DNA from: Nocardia vinacea
GTDB taxonomy: Bacteria > Actinomycetota > Actinomycetes > Mycobacteriales > Mycobacteriaceae
DNA length: 64,000 nt
NCBI RefSeq assembly: GCF_035920345.1
Contig: NZ_CP109149.1
Span: 9,424,001-9,488,000, forward strand
Direction: 5' to 3'
Positions 34,177 to 43,489 of this stretch are shown here, one piece after another. The stretch's first letter is position 1. Every line of letters starts with the position of its first letter. The position numbers were made by a program, and so were the translations under genes. A model generated the notes under the pieces. The model worked only from the letters and a program-made list of their open reading frames with translations. It ran no database searches and had not been told where the DNA came from.

Positions 34177-34671
34177 TCAGACGCGGGCGAATGCCAAGGT
34201 TTCGCCTTGGACACCGTGCAGCCAGAGCGCGTTGCACGCCGTCGCGATATCGGTGAGGCCCTCTTCGATGGTGGCGAAGACACTTCCGGGTACCCAGCCC
34301 AGATCGCCATTGATCAGTAAGTTGTTGCGGCCGTAGAACAAAGCGAGGTCGGTGGCGCCCTGCTCATGGTGCGCCGCCGTACCGGGCTCGTAGCCGTAGG
34401 CCGGGTTGCCGATCTCCCACGCCTCGAAATCGAACAGGCACACGTCGCCCGGAATCGGGGTGACGGTCGGGTTCTCCCGATGCGGTGCCGCAACGATCCG
34501 GGGCAGCAGGGTGTACACCTCGTTGCGGGCGTATTTGGCGTGGAAGGCGTCTCCTTCTTGCGGCAGCGCATCCCACACAGCCGCGCAGGTCCGCGGTGCC
34601 TCCGCGTCGAGCAGTCGGGCTCGGCAGGTCACGCCCGCCTTGGTCAGTGTGATCGAGATGTAGCGGGCCAT
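34177..34671 (-). CDS. DUF3830 (cyclophilin-like) protein
   Basis: 164 aa from the ATG at 34671 with AGGAGG upstream. It is beta-rich, with IVAAPHRENPTVTPIPGDVC, then FDFEAWEIGNPAYGYE and LALFYGRNNLLINGDLGWVP. This is the DUF3830 family, which has a cyclophilin-like beta barrel and is often found next to amidases, maleate-isomerase-like proteins or aminotransferases. It is 16 bases downstream of the aminotransferase. Its role is unproven; it may bind or isomerise a pathway intermediate. Confidence 0.8.
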   Translation of the reverse strand: MARYISITLTKAGVTCRARLLDAEAPRTCAAVWDALPQEGDAFHAKYARNEVYTLLPRIVAAPHRENPTVTPIPGDVCLFDFEAWEIGNPAYGYEPGTAAHHEQGATDLALFYGRNNLLINGDLGWVPGSVFATIEEGLTDIATACNALWLHGVQGETLAFARV

Positions 34672-34687
34672 CGGTTCTGCCTCCTGG

Positions 34688-35935
34688 TCACGCGGGGAGT
34701 TCGGCGAGCACGGTCGACCAGATCGCGAGCGCATCGTCGATCTGGGTATCGGTCACGATCAGCGGCGGGATCATCCGCACCACATTCATGTACGCACCGC
34801 AGGTGAGCAGCAGGAGCCCCTTCTCGACCGCGAGCCGCTGGGCGGCGGCGGCAGTTGCGCTATCGGGTTCGCCTGTGGCGGTGGTGAATTCGGTGCCACA
34901 GAGCAATCCCAGACCGCGCACGTCGCCGATCGCCTTGGTGGCGCTGTCGCGCAGTCCGGTCAGCAGTTGTGCGCCGCGCGCGGCGGCGTTGTCCACCAAC
35001 CCCTCCGATTCGATCACCTCGAGCGTGGCGATCGCCGCCGCACAGGCCACCGCATTGCCGCCGTAGGTGCCGCCCTGCGAGCCCGGCCAGGCCCTGGCCA
35101 TCAGCTCGCGCGGCGCCGCGATTCCGGACAGCGGGAACCCGCTGGCCAGGCCCTTCGCGATGGTGATGACATCGGGGCGAACGCCGAAGTGCTGATGTCC
35201 GAAGAACTTTCCGGTCCGGCCGAAGCCGGTCTGGATCTCGTCGAAGATGAGCAGGATGCCGTGCCGGTCCGCGCGTTCGCGCAGCCCACGGAAGAACGTG
35301 GCATTTCCGGGGATGTAGCCGCCCTCGCCGAGCATCGGCTCGACCACGAATGCGGCGGTTTCGGCGGGGGAGGTGACGGTGGCGAAGAGGTAATCGAGTT
35401 CGCGCAGCGCGAAGTCGGTGGCTTCGGCCTCGGTCCAGCCGTAGCGGTAGGCGGTGGGGAACGGCGCCACGTGCACACCGGACATCAGCGGGCTGAATCC
35501 GGCGGAGAAGCGGGTGCCCGAGGTCGTCATGGTCGCCGCCGCGACGGTGCGACCGTGAAATCCGCCTTGGAAGACAACGATATTCGGCCGTCCGGTGGCC
35601 TGGCGGGCCAGGCGCAGCGCGGCCTCTATCGCCTCGCTGCCGGAGTTGGCGAAGAACAGCGTGTCCAGACCTTCGGGCAGCACCGTGCCGAGGCGCTCGA
35701 TGAGTTCGAGCAGCGGCCGGTGCATGACGGTGGTGTATTGGCCGTGGATCAGGCTGGCGACCTGGGCCTGGGCCGCCGCGACCACATGCGGATGGCAGTG
35801 ACCGGTGCTGGTTACGCCGATGCCCGCGGTGAAGTCGAGATAGCGGCGACCGTCGGTGCCGTAGAGGTAGCAGCCCGAACCGTGGTCGACGGTTACCGGG
35901 GTGGCCTGCTTGAGAACGGGGGATAACTCGGTCAT
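34688..35935 (-). CDS. gabT: Class III omega-aminotransferase (GabT-like)
   Basis: 415 aa PLP enzyme. The PLP-lysine is in ITIAKGLASGFPLSGIA. The cofactor glycines are FFANSGSEAIEAALRLARQA, and FDEIQTGFGRTGKFFGHQHF lies just upstream of the Lys. It would convert 4-aminobutyrate or a similar omega-amino acid to a semialdehyde, with 2-oxoglutarate as acceptor. A GabD-like gene is divergent across a GntR operator, which makes the pair the central oxidation step of the cluster. Substrate specificity is not fixed by sequence alone. Confidence 0.88.
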   Translation of the reverse strand: MTELSPVLKQATPVTVDHGSGCYLYGTDGRRYLDFTAGIGVTSTGHCHPHVVAAAQAQVASLIHGQYTTVMHRPLLELIERLGTVLPEGLDTLFFANSGSEAIEAALRLARQATGRPNIVVFQGGFHGRTVAAATMTTSGTRFSAGFSPLMSGVHVAPFPTAYRYGWTEAEATDFALRELDYLFATVTSPAETAAFVVEPMLGEGGYIPGNATFFRGLRERADRHGILLIFDEIQTGFGRTGKFFGHQHFGVRPDVITIAKGLASGFPLSGIAAPRELMARAWPGSQGGTYGGNAVACAAAIATLEVIESEGLVDNAAARGAQLLTGLRDSATKAIGDVRGLGLLCGTEFTTATGEPDSATAAAAQRLAVEKGLLLLTCGAYMNVVRMIPPLIVTDTQIDDALAIWSTVLAELPA

Positions 35936-35976
35936 GATCCGCCTCCCGGGCGCGTATCCGCTGATTGTCTATTGTC

Positions 35977-35991
35977 GGATTGTTGACAATA
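35977..35991. promoter_or_regulatory. Second copy of the GntR-type operator
   Basis: CGGATTGTTGACAAT, identical to 30636-30650, lies between the divergent GabT-like and GabD-like genes. Extra ATTGTC half-sites precede it (35964-35977), so several dimers could bind. Confidence 0.75.
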
Positions 35992-36058
35992 TGCATAACA
36001 TGGGCACGGGGTTCACAGCAATGGCCGAAGGCCGCGTCGGGAATGAAAAGGAGCCCAC

Positions 36059-37531
36059 ATGCTCACCGAAACCGCCCTGACCGCAGCCGAACGCGCCGCG
36101 ATCGACACGGTTCCGACAGGACTGTTCATCGACGGCGAGTGGCGCGGAACAGCCGCTACGCTCCCGATCACCGATCCGGCGACCGGCCAGTTGCTCTGTG
36201 AGGTGGCCGATGCTGATGCGACCGATGGGCTGGACGCCTTGGTCGCGGCCGATCGGGCACAGGCGGAGTGGGCGCGAACGACGCCGAGGCAGCGCAGCGA
36301 TATCCTCATGGACGCGCACCGGGCACTGCTCGCCGATACCGAACGACTCGCGCTGATCATGACGCTGGAAATGGGTAAGCCACTGGCCGAGGCGCGCGGT
36401 GAAATCGCTTATGCGGCAGAGTTTTTCCGATGGTTCGCCGAAGAGGCCGTCCGCCTGGACGGTGGATACATGCCTGCACCGGCAGGTGGTTCGCGCTTCC
36501 TGGTGACCAGACAGCCGGTCGGTCCGAGCCTGCTCATCACGCCGTGGAACTTCCCGATGGCCATGGGGACCCGCAAGATCGGTCCGGCACTGGCGGCAGG
36601 ATGCACCTGCGTCGTGAAACCCGCTGAGCAGACACCACTTTCGATGCTGGCGCTGGCCGACATCCTGGATCGGGCCGGTGTCCCGGCGGGTGTCGTCAAT
36701 GTGATCACCACATCCGATCCGGCGGCGGTGATGACGCCGCTGATTCTGGACAGCCGCTCGCGCAAGCTGTCGTTCACCGGTTCGACCGCCGTCGGGAAGC
36801 TACTGCTCGAACAGTGCGCGCGGACCGTGATGCGCACCTCGATGGAGCTCGGTGGCAATGCGCCGTTCATCGTATTCGACGATGCGGACCTGGATGAGGC
36901 CGTCGAGGGCGCGCTCGCGGCGAAGATGCGCAATATCGGGCAGGCGTGTACTGCCGCGAACCGAATCTTCGTGCAGCGCAGTATCGTTGACGAATTCGCG
37001 ACTCGGCTTGCGGACCGGCTGGCGGCGCTGCCGATGGGGCGCGGGACCGAGCCGGGAGTCGTGGTCGGCCCGCTGATCGACGCCGATGCGGTGGCGAAGG
37101 TGACCAGTCTGGTCGCCGATGCGGTCCGCCGCGGGGCCACCGTGCGCACCGGCGGCGCTGCGTTGGAGGGCCTCGGAAACTTCTATCCCGCAACGGTATT
37201 GACCGATGTGCCCGATGACGCCGAGATGTGCCACACCGAGATTTTCGGACCGGTCGCGGCGATCGCCGCCTTCGATACCGAAGCCGAGGTCGTCGCGCGC
37301 GCGAATAACACGCCATACGGATTGGTGGGCTATGTTTTCACCGAGAATCTGCGGCGCGGACTGCGGGTGTGTGAGGCGCTGGAAACCGGCATGGTCGGTC
37401 TGAATCAGGGAGTAGTCTCCAATCCCGCCGCACCGTTCGGCGGCGTGAAAGAATCCGGGCTCGGCCGTGAGGGCGGACTCACCGGCATAGACGAATTCCT
37501 GGAGACCAAATACATCGGAGTGCGAGTATGA
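36059..37531 (+). CDS. gabD: Succinate-semialdehyde dehydrogenase-like (GabD)
   Basis: 490 aa aldehyde dehydrogenase. The NAD-binding part includes LSFTGSTAVGKLLLEQCART. The general base Glu is in MELGGNAPFIVFDDADLDEA, and the catalytic Cys is in GQACTAANRIFVQ. The end ESGLGREGGLTGIDEFLETK is typical of the GabD group. It oxidises the semialdehyde from the GabT-like enzyme to a dicarboxylate. AAAAGGAG precedes the ATG. The stop overlaps the next start (ATGA). Confidence 0.9.
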   Translation: MLTETALTAAERAAIDTVPTGLFIDGEWRGTAATLPITDPATGQLLCEVADADATDGLDALVAADRAQAEWARTTPRQRSDILMDAHRALLADTERLALIMTLEMGKPLAEARGEIAYAAEFFRWFAEEAVRLDGGYMPAPAGGSRFLVTRQPVGPSLLITPWNFPMAMGTRKIGPALAAGCTCVVKPAEQTPLSMLALADILDRAGVPAGVVNVITTSDPAAVMTPLILDSRSRKLSFTGSTAVGKLLLEQCARTVMRTSMELGGNAPFIVFDDADLDEAVEGALAAKMRNIGQACTAANRIFVQRSIVDEFATRLADRLAALPMGRGTEPGVVVGPLIDADAVAKVTSLVADAVRRGATVRTGGAALEGLGNFYPATVLTDVPDDAEMCHTEIFGPVAAIAAFDTEAEVVARANNTPYGLVGYVFTENLRRGLRVCEALETGMVGLNQGVVSNPAAPFGGVKESGLGREGGLTGIDEFLETKYIGVRV

Positions 37532-38652
37532 GTACAGCAGCGCGAATCGATTCCATGAGGGGTAACGGTCGGGCGACATATCGGATAGCTACCATTCCCG
37601 GCGACGGCATCGGTGTCGATGTCACGGCCGAGGCGGTAGGGGTGCTAGACGCGGTGCTGCCCGGTATCGAATGGACCGAATTCGACTGGTCCTGTGAGAA
37701 TTACCTGCGCACCGGAGCGATGATGCCCGCCGATGCGCCCGGTCAACTGGCCGGATTCGACGCGATCCTGCTCGGTGCGGTCGGCTTTCCCGGTGTACCC
37801 GATCATATTTCGCTGTGGGGTTTGCTGATTCCGCTGCGTCGCGCCTTCGGCCAGTATGTGAATCTGCGTCCGGTCCGACTATTGCCCGGCACCGAATCGG
37901 CCTTGCGCGACCGTACCGCCGAAGACCTCGACATCCTGATCGTGCGGGAGAATTCCGAGGGCGAATACTCCGCGATCGGCGGCATGCACCATCCCGGCCG
38001 CACCGACGAATTCGTCCGGCAGGAATCGATCTTCACGCGGGTGGGCTGCGAACGGATCATCCGCTACGCCTTCGAGCGGGCCCTCGAACGTGACGGCCGC
38101 CTGTGCTCGGCCACCAAATCGAATGGGCTGCTGCACTCGATGCCATACTGGGACAGCATCTTCGAGCGTATTGCCTCGGAATATCCCCAGGTGGAGACCC
38201 GACAGCTGCATGTCGACGCGCTGGCCGCCGAAATCGTGCTGCATCCGGATCGGCTCGATGTGATCGTCGGATCGAATCTCTTCGGCGATATCCTGTCCGA
38301 CCTGGCCGCTGCGGTAACGGGTGGCCTCGGCCTCGCCCCATCGGGCAATATCAATCCCGAGCGCACGGCGCCGTCGATGTTCGAGGCGGTACACGGTAGC
38401 GCGCCCGATATCGCCGGCCAGGGTATTGCGAATCCGGTCGCGCAGATTCTCGCGGGAGCAATGCTGTTGGAGCACTTGGGCGAACATGCGGCCGCCGCGG
38501 CGGTCGATCGCGCGGTCTGCGATGTCCTGCGCGAAGGTCGAATTCGCACACCGGATCTCGGCGGCACCGCGACGACCGGTGAGCTCGGCAGTGCCATCGC
38601 GCACCGTGCGGCCCAATTGGTCGAGACAGATTCGATATTCGCGCAACCGTAG
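37528..38652 (+). CDS. Tartrate/D-malate dehydrogenase-like (isopropylmalate dehydrogenase family)
   Basis: 374 aa. Family signatures are YRIATIPGDGIGVDVTAEAV, ILIVRENSEGEYSAIGG, the Lys in SATKSNGLLHSMPYWDSIF, and the metal-binding NLFGDILSDLAAA. The NAD loop reads EAVHGSAPDIAGQGIANPVA. It decarboxylates a 2-hydroxy dicarboxylate (tartrate, D-malate or similar) using NAD and Mn or Mg. It is translationally coupled to the GabD-like gene, so both act in one pathway. It is distinct from leuB by the DWSCENY and GFPGVPDHISLWG regions typical of tartrate dehydrogenases. Confidence 0.88.
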   Translation: MSTAARIDSMRGNGRATYRIATIPGDGIGVDVTAEAVGVLDAVLPGIEWTEFDWSCENYLRTGAMMPADAPGQLAGFDAILLGAVGFPGVPDHISLWGLLIPLRRAFGQYVNLRPVRLLPGTESALRDRTAEDLDILIVRENSEGEYSAIGGMHHPGRTDEFVRQESIFTRVGCERIIRYAFERALERDGRLCSATKSNGLLHSMPYWDSIFERIASEYPQVETRQLHVDALAAEIVLHPDRLDVIVGSNLFGDILSDLAAAVTGGLGLAPSGNINPERTAPSMFEAVHGSAPDIAGQGIANPVAQILAGAMLLEHLGEHAAAAAVDRAVCDVLREGRIRTPDLGGTATTGELGSAIAHRAAQLVETDSIFAQP

Positions 38653-38750
38653 ATCCACATCGTCATGTGACCGCAAAGAATTCGGCAGGCCGATCGCAAA
38701 GTTCATCCGCGAGCATGGGGTGACTCGCGTGTCTGCGGAAGGACGGGGTC

Positions 38751-39638
38751 ATGAAGTTCGAATTCGGAGGTGCGCGCAGGCGATTGCGTCGCGCCATGGC
38801 CGCGGCGGTGGCCGCGGCCAGCCTCGTGGTGGTAGCGGGCTGCGGATTGGGCGGCGACGATGCGGCGGCGGTGACCTACGAGGATGCGAAGTCCTCGGGC
38901 AAGATCAAGATCGGCTTCGCAAACGAGGCGCCGTGGGCTTTCCTCGGTGCGGACGGCCAGCTGACCGGATATGCGCCGACCGTCGCTCGCGCGGTATTGA
39001 AACGACTTGGCATCAACGAAATCGAAGGTGTCGTCACCGATTTCGACGGACTGATCGACGGCGTTCGGGCCAAGAACTACGCATTCGTCGCGGCGGGTAT
39101 GTTCATCAATCCGAAGCGATGTGAGAGTTCGGCATTCGCCACTCCCGACTACCAAGTCGGCTCGGCATTCCTGGTGCCGGAAGGCAACCCACGCAATATC
39201 AACAAGTTCGAGGACATCACCAGGGAGAACCTCCGGATAGCCACGCTGGGTGGCGCAGTCGAGAACGGCTACGCACAATCCTCGGGTGTGCCATCGCAAC
39301 TCATCGAGCCGATGGCCAAACAGGACGACATCCTGCGCGCGGTGCGCAACAAGGATGTCTACGGCGCGGCAATGCTCGACGTCACGGCCGCATGGCTGGT
39401 GAAGAACAATCCGGACGCCAACCTGGCGGTCGGCCCGTCCTTCCGCTTCGGCAATAAGCCGGATGTCGGCACCTTCAACTTCCGCATCGGCGACGACAAG
39501 TTCCGCGAGGACTTCAACCGCGAGCTGCGCGCACTGCACGAAAGCGGTGAATGGTTGAAGCTGGTGGAGCCGTTCGGCCTGACCAAGGCGAACGAGGCGG
39601 ATCCGGCGGCCACGGCCGAGCAGTATTGCACGGCTTGA
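38751..39638 (+). CDS. ehuB: EhuB-type ABC transporter substrate-binding lipoprotein
   Basis: 295 aa. A lipoprotein signal peptide (VVVAGCGLGG, lipid Cys near residue 27) is followed by a family 3 periplasmic binding fold. Strong matches to ectoine-binding EhuB include ANEAPWAFLGADGQLTGYAP, AVLKRLGINEIEGVVTDF, AAGMFINPKRCE and GGAVENGYAQSSGVP. It would capture ectoine, hydroxyectoine or a related zwitterion outside the membrane. It is the first gene of a four-gene importer operon. The substrate is inferred from family likeness. Confidence 0.82.
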   Translation: MKFEFGGARRRLRRAMAAAVAAASLVVVAGCGLGGDDAAAVTYEDAKSSGKIKIGFANEAPWAFLGADGQLTGYAPTVARAVLKRLGINEIEGVVTDFDGLIDGVRAKNYAFVAAGMFINPKRCESSAFATPDYQVGSAFLVPEGNPRNINKFEDITRENLRIATLGGAVENGYAQSSGVPSQLIEPMAKQDDILRAVRNKDVYGAAMLDVTAAWLVKNNPDANLAVGPSFRFGNKPDVGTFNFRIGDDKFREDFNRELRALHESGEWLKLVEPFGLTKANEADPAATAEQYCTA

Positions 39639-39642
39639 CGTC

Positions 39643-40368
39643 GTGTCGTCGCATTTCTCGACCTACCTCGAGCGGGTACTCCAGGGTCTTCCTTTCACGC
39701 TGTGGGCGGCGGTCGGCGGCATCGCGCTGACCGCCGTGCTGTCCTTCGTCGCCGGAATCGCCATGCTGTCGCCGTATCTGCCGGTGCGGTTCGTCACCCG
39801 CATCTATGTGGAGGGGTTCCGGGGCAGCTCGGAGGTGGTGCAGCTGTTCTTCTTCGCGGTGGCGATACCGATCTTCTTCGGGGTATCGCTCGGTGCGACG
39901 GCGAAGGGTCTGCTGGTCATCGGCATTATCGTGCTCGGTCTCAACCACGGCGCCTACGGTGCCGAAATAGTCAGGGGTGCGATCGGATCCGTGCCGCAGG
40001 CGCAGGTCGAGGCGGCGATTGCGCTGAATCTGTCACCGGCGCAACGCATGTGGCGAGTAGTCCTGCCGCAGGCCGTGGTGGAGATGCTGCCGTCGTTCAA
40101 CAATCTGTTCATCCAGCTCGTGAAAGCCACTGCGCTGCTGAGCTTTATCGCCGTGCCCGAGGTTTTCAAGAAGGCCGATGAACTGCGTGCGGTACCTGCG
40201 TTCTCTCGCGAACTGGGTCTCATCTACGGGATTCAGCTGGTCGTGTACCTGCTGATCGCGGTGGTGATCACGGTGATCATGCGGGTGCTGGAGCTGTTGG
40301 CGGCCCGGCGGGTCGGGCGGCGGCCGAAGCGTTCGAGCATTCGACTCTCGGCACATGTGGGGGTCTGA
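39643..40368 (+). CDS. ehuC: EhuC-type ABC permease
   Basis: 241 aa, GTG start 4 bases after the binding-protein stop. It has about five transmembrane segments and the permease EAA loop (QAQVEAAIALNLSPAQRMWR then VVLPQAV). The family is HisM/GlnP-type amino-acid permeases. Its last base is the first of the next start codon (ATG at 40368), so translation is coupled. Confidence 0.85.
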   Translation: MSSHFSTYLERVLQGLPFTLWAAVGGIALTAVLSFVAGIAMLSPYLPVRFVTRIYVEGFRGSSEVVQLFFFAVAIPIFFGVSLGATAKGLLVIGIIVLGLNHGAYGAEIVRGAIGSVPQAQVEAAIALNLSPAQRMWRVVLPQAVVEMLPSFNNLFIQLVKATALLSFIAVPEVFKKADELRAVPAFSRELGLIYGIQLVVYLLIAVVITVIMRVLELLAARRVGRRPKRSSIRLSAHVGV

Positions 40369-41036
40369 TGGAGAAATGGCGGTGGGACCGCTTCTTCGAT
40401 GCCTTTCCCTTCATTTGGGACGGGCTGCTCGTCACGATCCAGTACACCGTGCTCGGATCGCTGGTCGCGTATGTGCTCGGTCTGATCTTCGCGGTGATCC
40501 GGCGGCTGCGGATTCCGGTGGTCGATCAGCTGCTGTGGGCATTCATCGAATTCATCCGCAGCACCCCGCTTTTGGTGCAGATCTTTTTCCTGTACTGGGT
40601 GGTGCGTCCGGATCTGCTCGGCGGGCTGTCCATCGACACCCAACGTCTGGTGGTCGGCGTGACGGCGCTCGGCGTGCACTACGCGTGCTACACCTCGGAG
40701 GTATTCCGCGCGGGCATCGATGCGGTGCCCGCTGCGCAATGGGAGGCGGCCACCGCGCTGAATCTGCCGCGCACACGCACCTGGGTCGATGTGATTCTGC
40801 CGCAGGCGGTGCCGCGGGTGCTGCCCGCGCTGGGCAACTACACCATCGCCATGTTCAAAGAGGTGCCGCTGCTGTCCTCGATCGTCATCCTCGACATGGT
40901 GTATCAGGTCAAAACCGAGTACGCGGCCGATACCGGCGGCGCGGGACCCGAGGCCTGGTTCGCGGCCGGTCTGACCTTCCTCGCGCTGAGCTATCCGTGC
41001 TCGATCCTGGTACGAAAGTTGGAACGACGTGTCTGA
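40368..41036 (+). CDS. ehuD: EhuD-type ABC permease
   Basis: 222 aa with five membrane segments (first at about residues 20-45, TIQYTVLGSLVAYVLGLIFA). The EAA loop is AAQWEAATALNLPRTRTWVD then VILPQAVP. It pairs with the previous permease to form the channel. It overlaps the ATPase start by 8 bases, which fits stoichiometric translation. Confidence 0.87.
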   Translation: MEKWRWDRFFDAFPFIWDGLLVTIQYTVLGSLVAYVLGLIFAVIRRLRIPVVDQLLWAFIEFIRSTPLLVQIFFLYWVVRPDLLGGLSIDTQRLVVGVTALGVHYACYTSEVFRAGIDAVPAAQWEAATALNLPRTRTWVDVILPQAVPRVLPALGNYTIAMFKEVPLLSSIVILDMVYQVKTEYAADTGGAGPEAWFAAGLTFLALSYPCSILVRKLERRV

Positions 41037-41805
41037 ACCGATGATCCGGTTCACCGGTGTGGAAAAGCGCTACGGCGCCACGGTGTGCCTGGACGAACTC
41101 GATTTCGCCATTGCGCCAGGCGAATTCGTCACCTTGATCGGGCCGTCCGGCTCGGGCAAGACCACAATTCTGCGCCTGCTCATGGGACTCGAACGGATAG
41201 ACGCGGGCACCATCGAGGTCGGCGGAGAATTGCTCAGCCATCAGCGGCGCGGTGACAAACTGGTGCCCGCCGGTCCGGCTCACCTACGCCGGATGCGACG
41301 CAAGATCGGCATGGTGTTCCAGCAGTTCAATCTGTTCCCGAATATGACCGTGCTGCGCAATGTCACCGAGGGCCCGGTCCGCGGTCTCGGCCAGTCCAAG
41401 GACGCCGCCGAGGAGCGGGCGCGAAAATTGCTCGAACTGGTCGGGCTCACCGACAAAATCGACGCCCGTCCCGCGCACCTGTCCGGCGGCCAGCAGCAGC
41501 GAGTCGCCATTGCCAGGGCGCTGGCCATGGAGCCGGAAGTGCTGCTGCTCGACGAGGTGACCTCGGCGCTCGATCCGGAGCTGGTGACCGGAGTGCTGCA
41601 TCTGCTGGCGGATATCGCGGCCGATACCGAGATCACGTTTCTCTGCGTCACCCACGAAATGCAGTTCGCCCGAAAGGTTTCCGATCGCGTAATGATGTTC
41701 GACGCGGGGCGCGTGCTCGAGGACGGTGATCCGGAAAGGATCTTCACCGACCCCCGGCAGGATCGGACTCGCGAATTCTTAAAGGCGGTCTTGGATGAAA
41801 ACTGA
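41029..41805 (+). CDS. ehuA: EhuA-type ABC ATPase
   Basis: 258 aa. Walker A is IGPSGSGKTTILRLLMGLER (38-57), the Q-loop is MVFQQFNLFPNMTVLRN, the signature is LSGGQQQRVAIARALA, and Walker B is VLLLDEVTSALDPE. The H-loop is CVTHEMQFARKVSDRV. It powers the importer in the cytoplasm. It is the last transporter gene; the amidotransferase follows after 25 bases. Confidence 0.93.
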   Translation: MSEPMIRFTGVEKRYGATVCLDELDFAIAPGEFVTLIGPSGSGKTTILRLLMGLERIDAGTIEVGGELLSHQRRGDKLVPAGPAHLRRMRRKIGMVFQQFNLFPNMTVLRNVTEGPVRGLGQSKDAAEERARKLLELVGLTDKIDARPAHLSGGQQQRVAIARALAMEPEVLLLDEVTSALDPELVTGVLHLLADIAADTEITFLCVTHEMQFARKVSDRVMMFDAGRVLEDGDPERIFTDPRQDRTREFLKAVLDEN

Positions 41806-41830
41806 CCGCCGATCTTCCACAATCTGATGC

Positions 41831-42568
41831 ATGACCAAGCCGTGTCTAGTCCTGCAGTTGCGGCCGGAGCGACCCGCCGCGGATGACGAATACCGCGCCG
41901 TCCTGCGCATGGCCGACCTCGCCGAGGGGGACACGGTCCGGGTGCAGATGGATCAGGAATTCCCGGATATCGATCTCGACGACTACTCGGCGGTCATCGT
42001 CGGTGGCGGGCCGAGCAATGTCAGCAGTCCGGACGCCGAGAAATACGGGTACCAGCGGACATTCGAACCCAAGCTGAAGAAGCTGATGACCGAGATCGTC
42101 GGCCGGGATTTCCCCTATCTGGGCGCCTGCTACGGATTGGGCATCCTCGCGGACGTGCTCGGCGGCGAGGTGAGCTTCCAGCAATACAGTGAACCGGTCG
42201 GCGCGCAGACCATCGATCTGACCGAGCACGGCCGCACGGACCCGCTGCTAGCAGGTATTCCGCGGATATTCCGAGCGTTCGTCGGACACAAGGAAGCCTG
42301 TCAGGAGGTGCCACCCGGTGCGGTGCTGCTGGCCGGCTCGGCCGACTGCCCGGTTCAGATGATTCGCGTCGGGCAGCACGTGTACGCGACCCAATTCCAT
42401 CCCGAATTGGACAGCGACGGTCTGGCTTTGCGCATCGAAGTTTACCGGCACGCAGGCTATTTCGAACCGCATGAGGCCGAGGACCTGATCGAGCTCGGTC
42501 ATCGGGAATCGATCACGGTGCCCAGTGTGATACTGAGCCGATTCATCGCGCGGTACTGCCGCGGATAG
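41831..42568 (+). CDS. Class I glutamine amidotransferase
   Basis: 245 aa. The nucleophile Cys is in FPYLGACYGLGILADVLGG and the His/Glu pair in YATQFHPELDSDG. The family is GuaA-type GATase domains acting alone. Such stand-alone proteins often hydrolyse gamma-glutamyl compounds rather than feeding a synthetase. Its place at the end of the importer operon suggests it removes an amide nitrogen from an imported or intermediate compound. Confidence 0.85.
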   Translation: MTKPCLVLQLRPERPAADDEYRAVLRMADLAEGDTVRVQMDQEFPDIDLDDYSAVIVGGGPSNVSSPDAEKYGYQRTFEPKLKKLMTEIVGRDFPYLGACYGLGILADVLGGEVSFQQYSEPVGAQTIDLTEHGRTDPLLAGIPRIFRAFVGHKEACQEVPPGAVLLAGSADCPVQMIRVGQHVYATQFHPELDSDGLALRIEVYRHAGYFEPHEAEDLIELGHRESITVPSVILSRFIARYCRG

Positions 42569-42574
42569 GTCCGA

Positions 42575-43489
42575 TTACCGATCGGGGTCGAGGCGATGGC
42601 GGTTTCGGTGTTCGGTGCGGGAGCTGGTACGCAGCGCCCAGCTGGGTGAGTCGGGGCGCACGTCGGTGATCACGGGCCAGGATCCGGTCGTCGTGGCTGA
42701 CGTTTCGCGTGGTTCGCGCCGGACGGGCAGCGCTTCGCGCCGCCGGACCGGCAGCGCTTCGCGGGTGCTGCGTTCGTCGATCTCGGCGAGTCCGACGACG
42801 ACCATCAGCATCATGATGACCAGCGTGACGGTCACGATCAGTGGCGACACCAGCTGGAGGGGATCGATGCCGCCGCCGTCGACCTGGTGGTCGGCATGGC
42901 TGGCGTGCATGGACGTCATCCCGACGTAGTGCATTCCGCACACCGCGACACCCATGATCAGCGCGGCGCCGATGGTGGCGAACAGACCGCGGACATGCAG
43001 CATGAACCACAGTGCCGCGGTGGCCGCGACCACCGCGATCACGATCGACACCACCACCGTGTTGCGGTCGTATTCGACGTGTGCGGTGGTCTTCATCGCG
43101 TACATGCCCAGGTAGTGCATGGCGGCCACACCGAGTCCGGTGATCGCGCCGCCGATCGGCAGTGCCACGAACTCGTTTCGACCGCGTACGACGATCGATA
43201 GCCCGACCCACACGACCACGATCGCGATGACCGCGCTGAGCAATGTCATCGGTACGTCGTAGCGAATGGTGGCGCCGTGGATGGAGAAGCCGAGCATGGC
43301 GGTGAAATGCATGACCCAAATGCCTGCCCCGCCGAGGGAGACGGCGGCGGTGGCCAGCCACCCGGCCGGCCAATCGGAGGACCGAGCGTGTGTCACACAA
43401 CGGAGCGCGAGGCCGGATCCGATGACGGAGACGAGGTAGGCCATGACCGGGGTCAACCAACCGTGGCTGAAATGATCGAGTTCTAACAT
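42575..43489 (-). CDS. MHYT-domain integral membrane sensor
   Basis: 304 aa with seven likely membrane segments. The MHYT motifs appear as IWVMHFTAMLGF, AAMHYLGMYAM and CGMHYVGMTSMH, which are thought to bind copper or another ligand (O2, CO, NO) near the outer face. The C-terminal 75 residues are an Arg/Ser-rich cytoplasmic tail without GGDEF or EAL domains, so it has no output enzyme of its own. It is convergent with the amidotransferase. Confidence 0.88.
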   Translation of the reverse strand: MLELDHFSHGWLTPVMAYLVSVIGSGLALRCVTHARSSDWPAGWLATAAVSLGGAGIWVMHFTAMLGFSIHGATIRYDVPMTLLSAVIAIVVVWVGLSIVVRGRNEFVALPIGGAITGLGVAAMHYLGMYAMKTTAHVEYDRNTVVVSIVIAVVAATAALWFMLHVRGLFATIGAALIMGVAVCGMHYVGMTSMHASHADHQVDGGGIDPLQLVSPLIVTVTLVIMMLMVVVGLAEIDERSTREALPVRRREALPVRREPRETSATTTGSWPVITDVRPDSPSWALRTSSRTEHRNRHRLDPDR

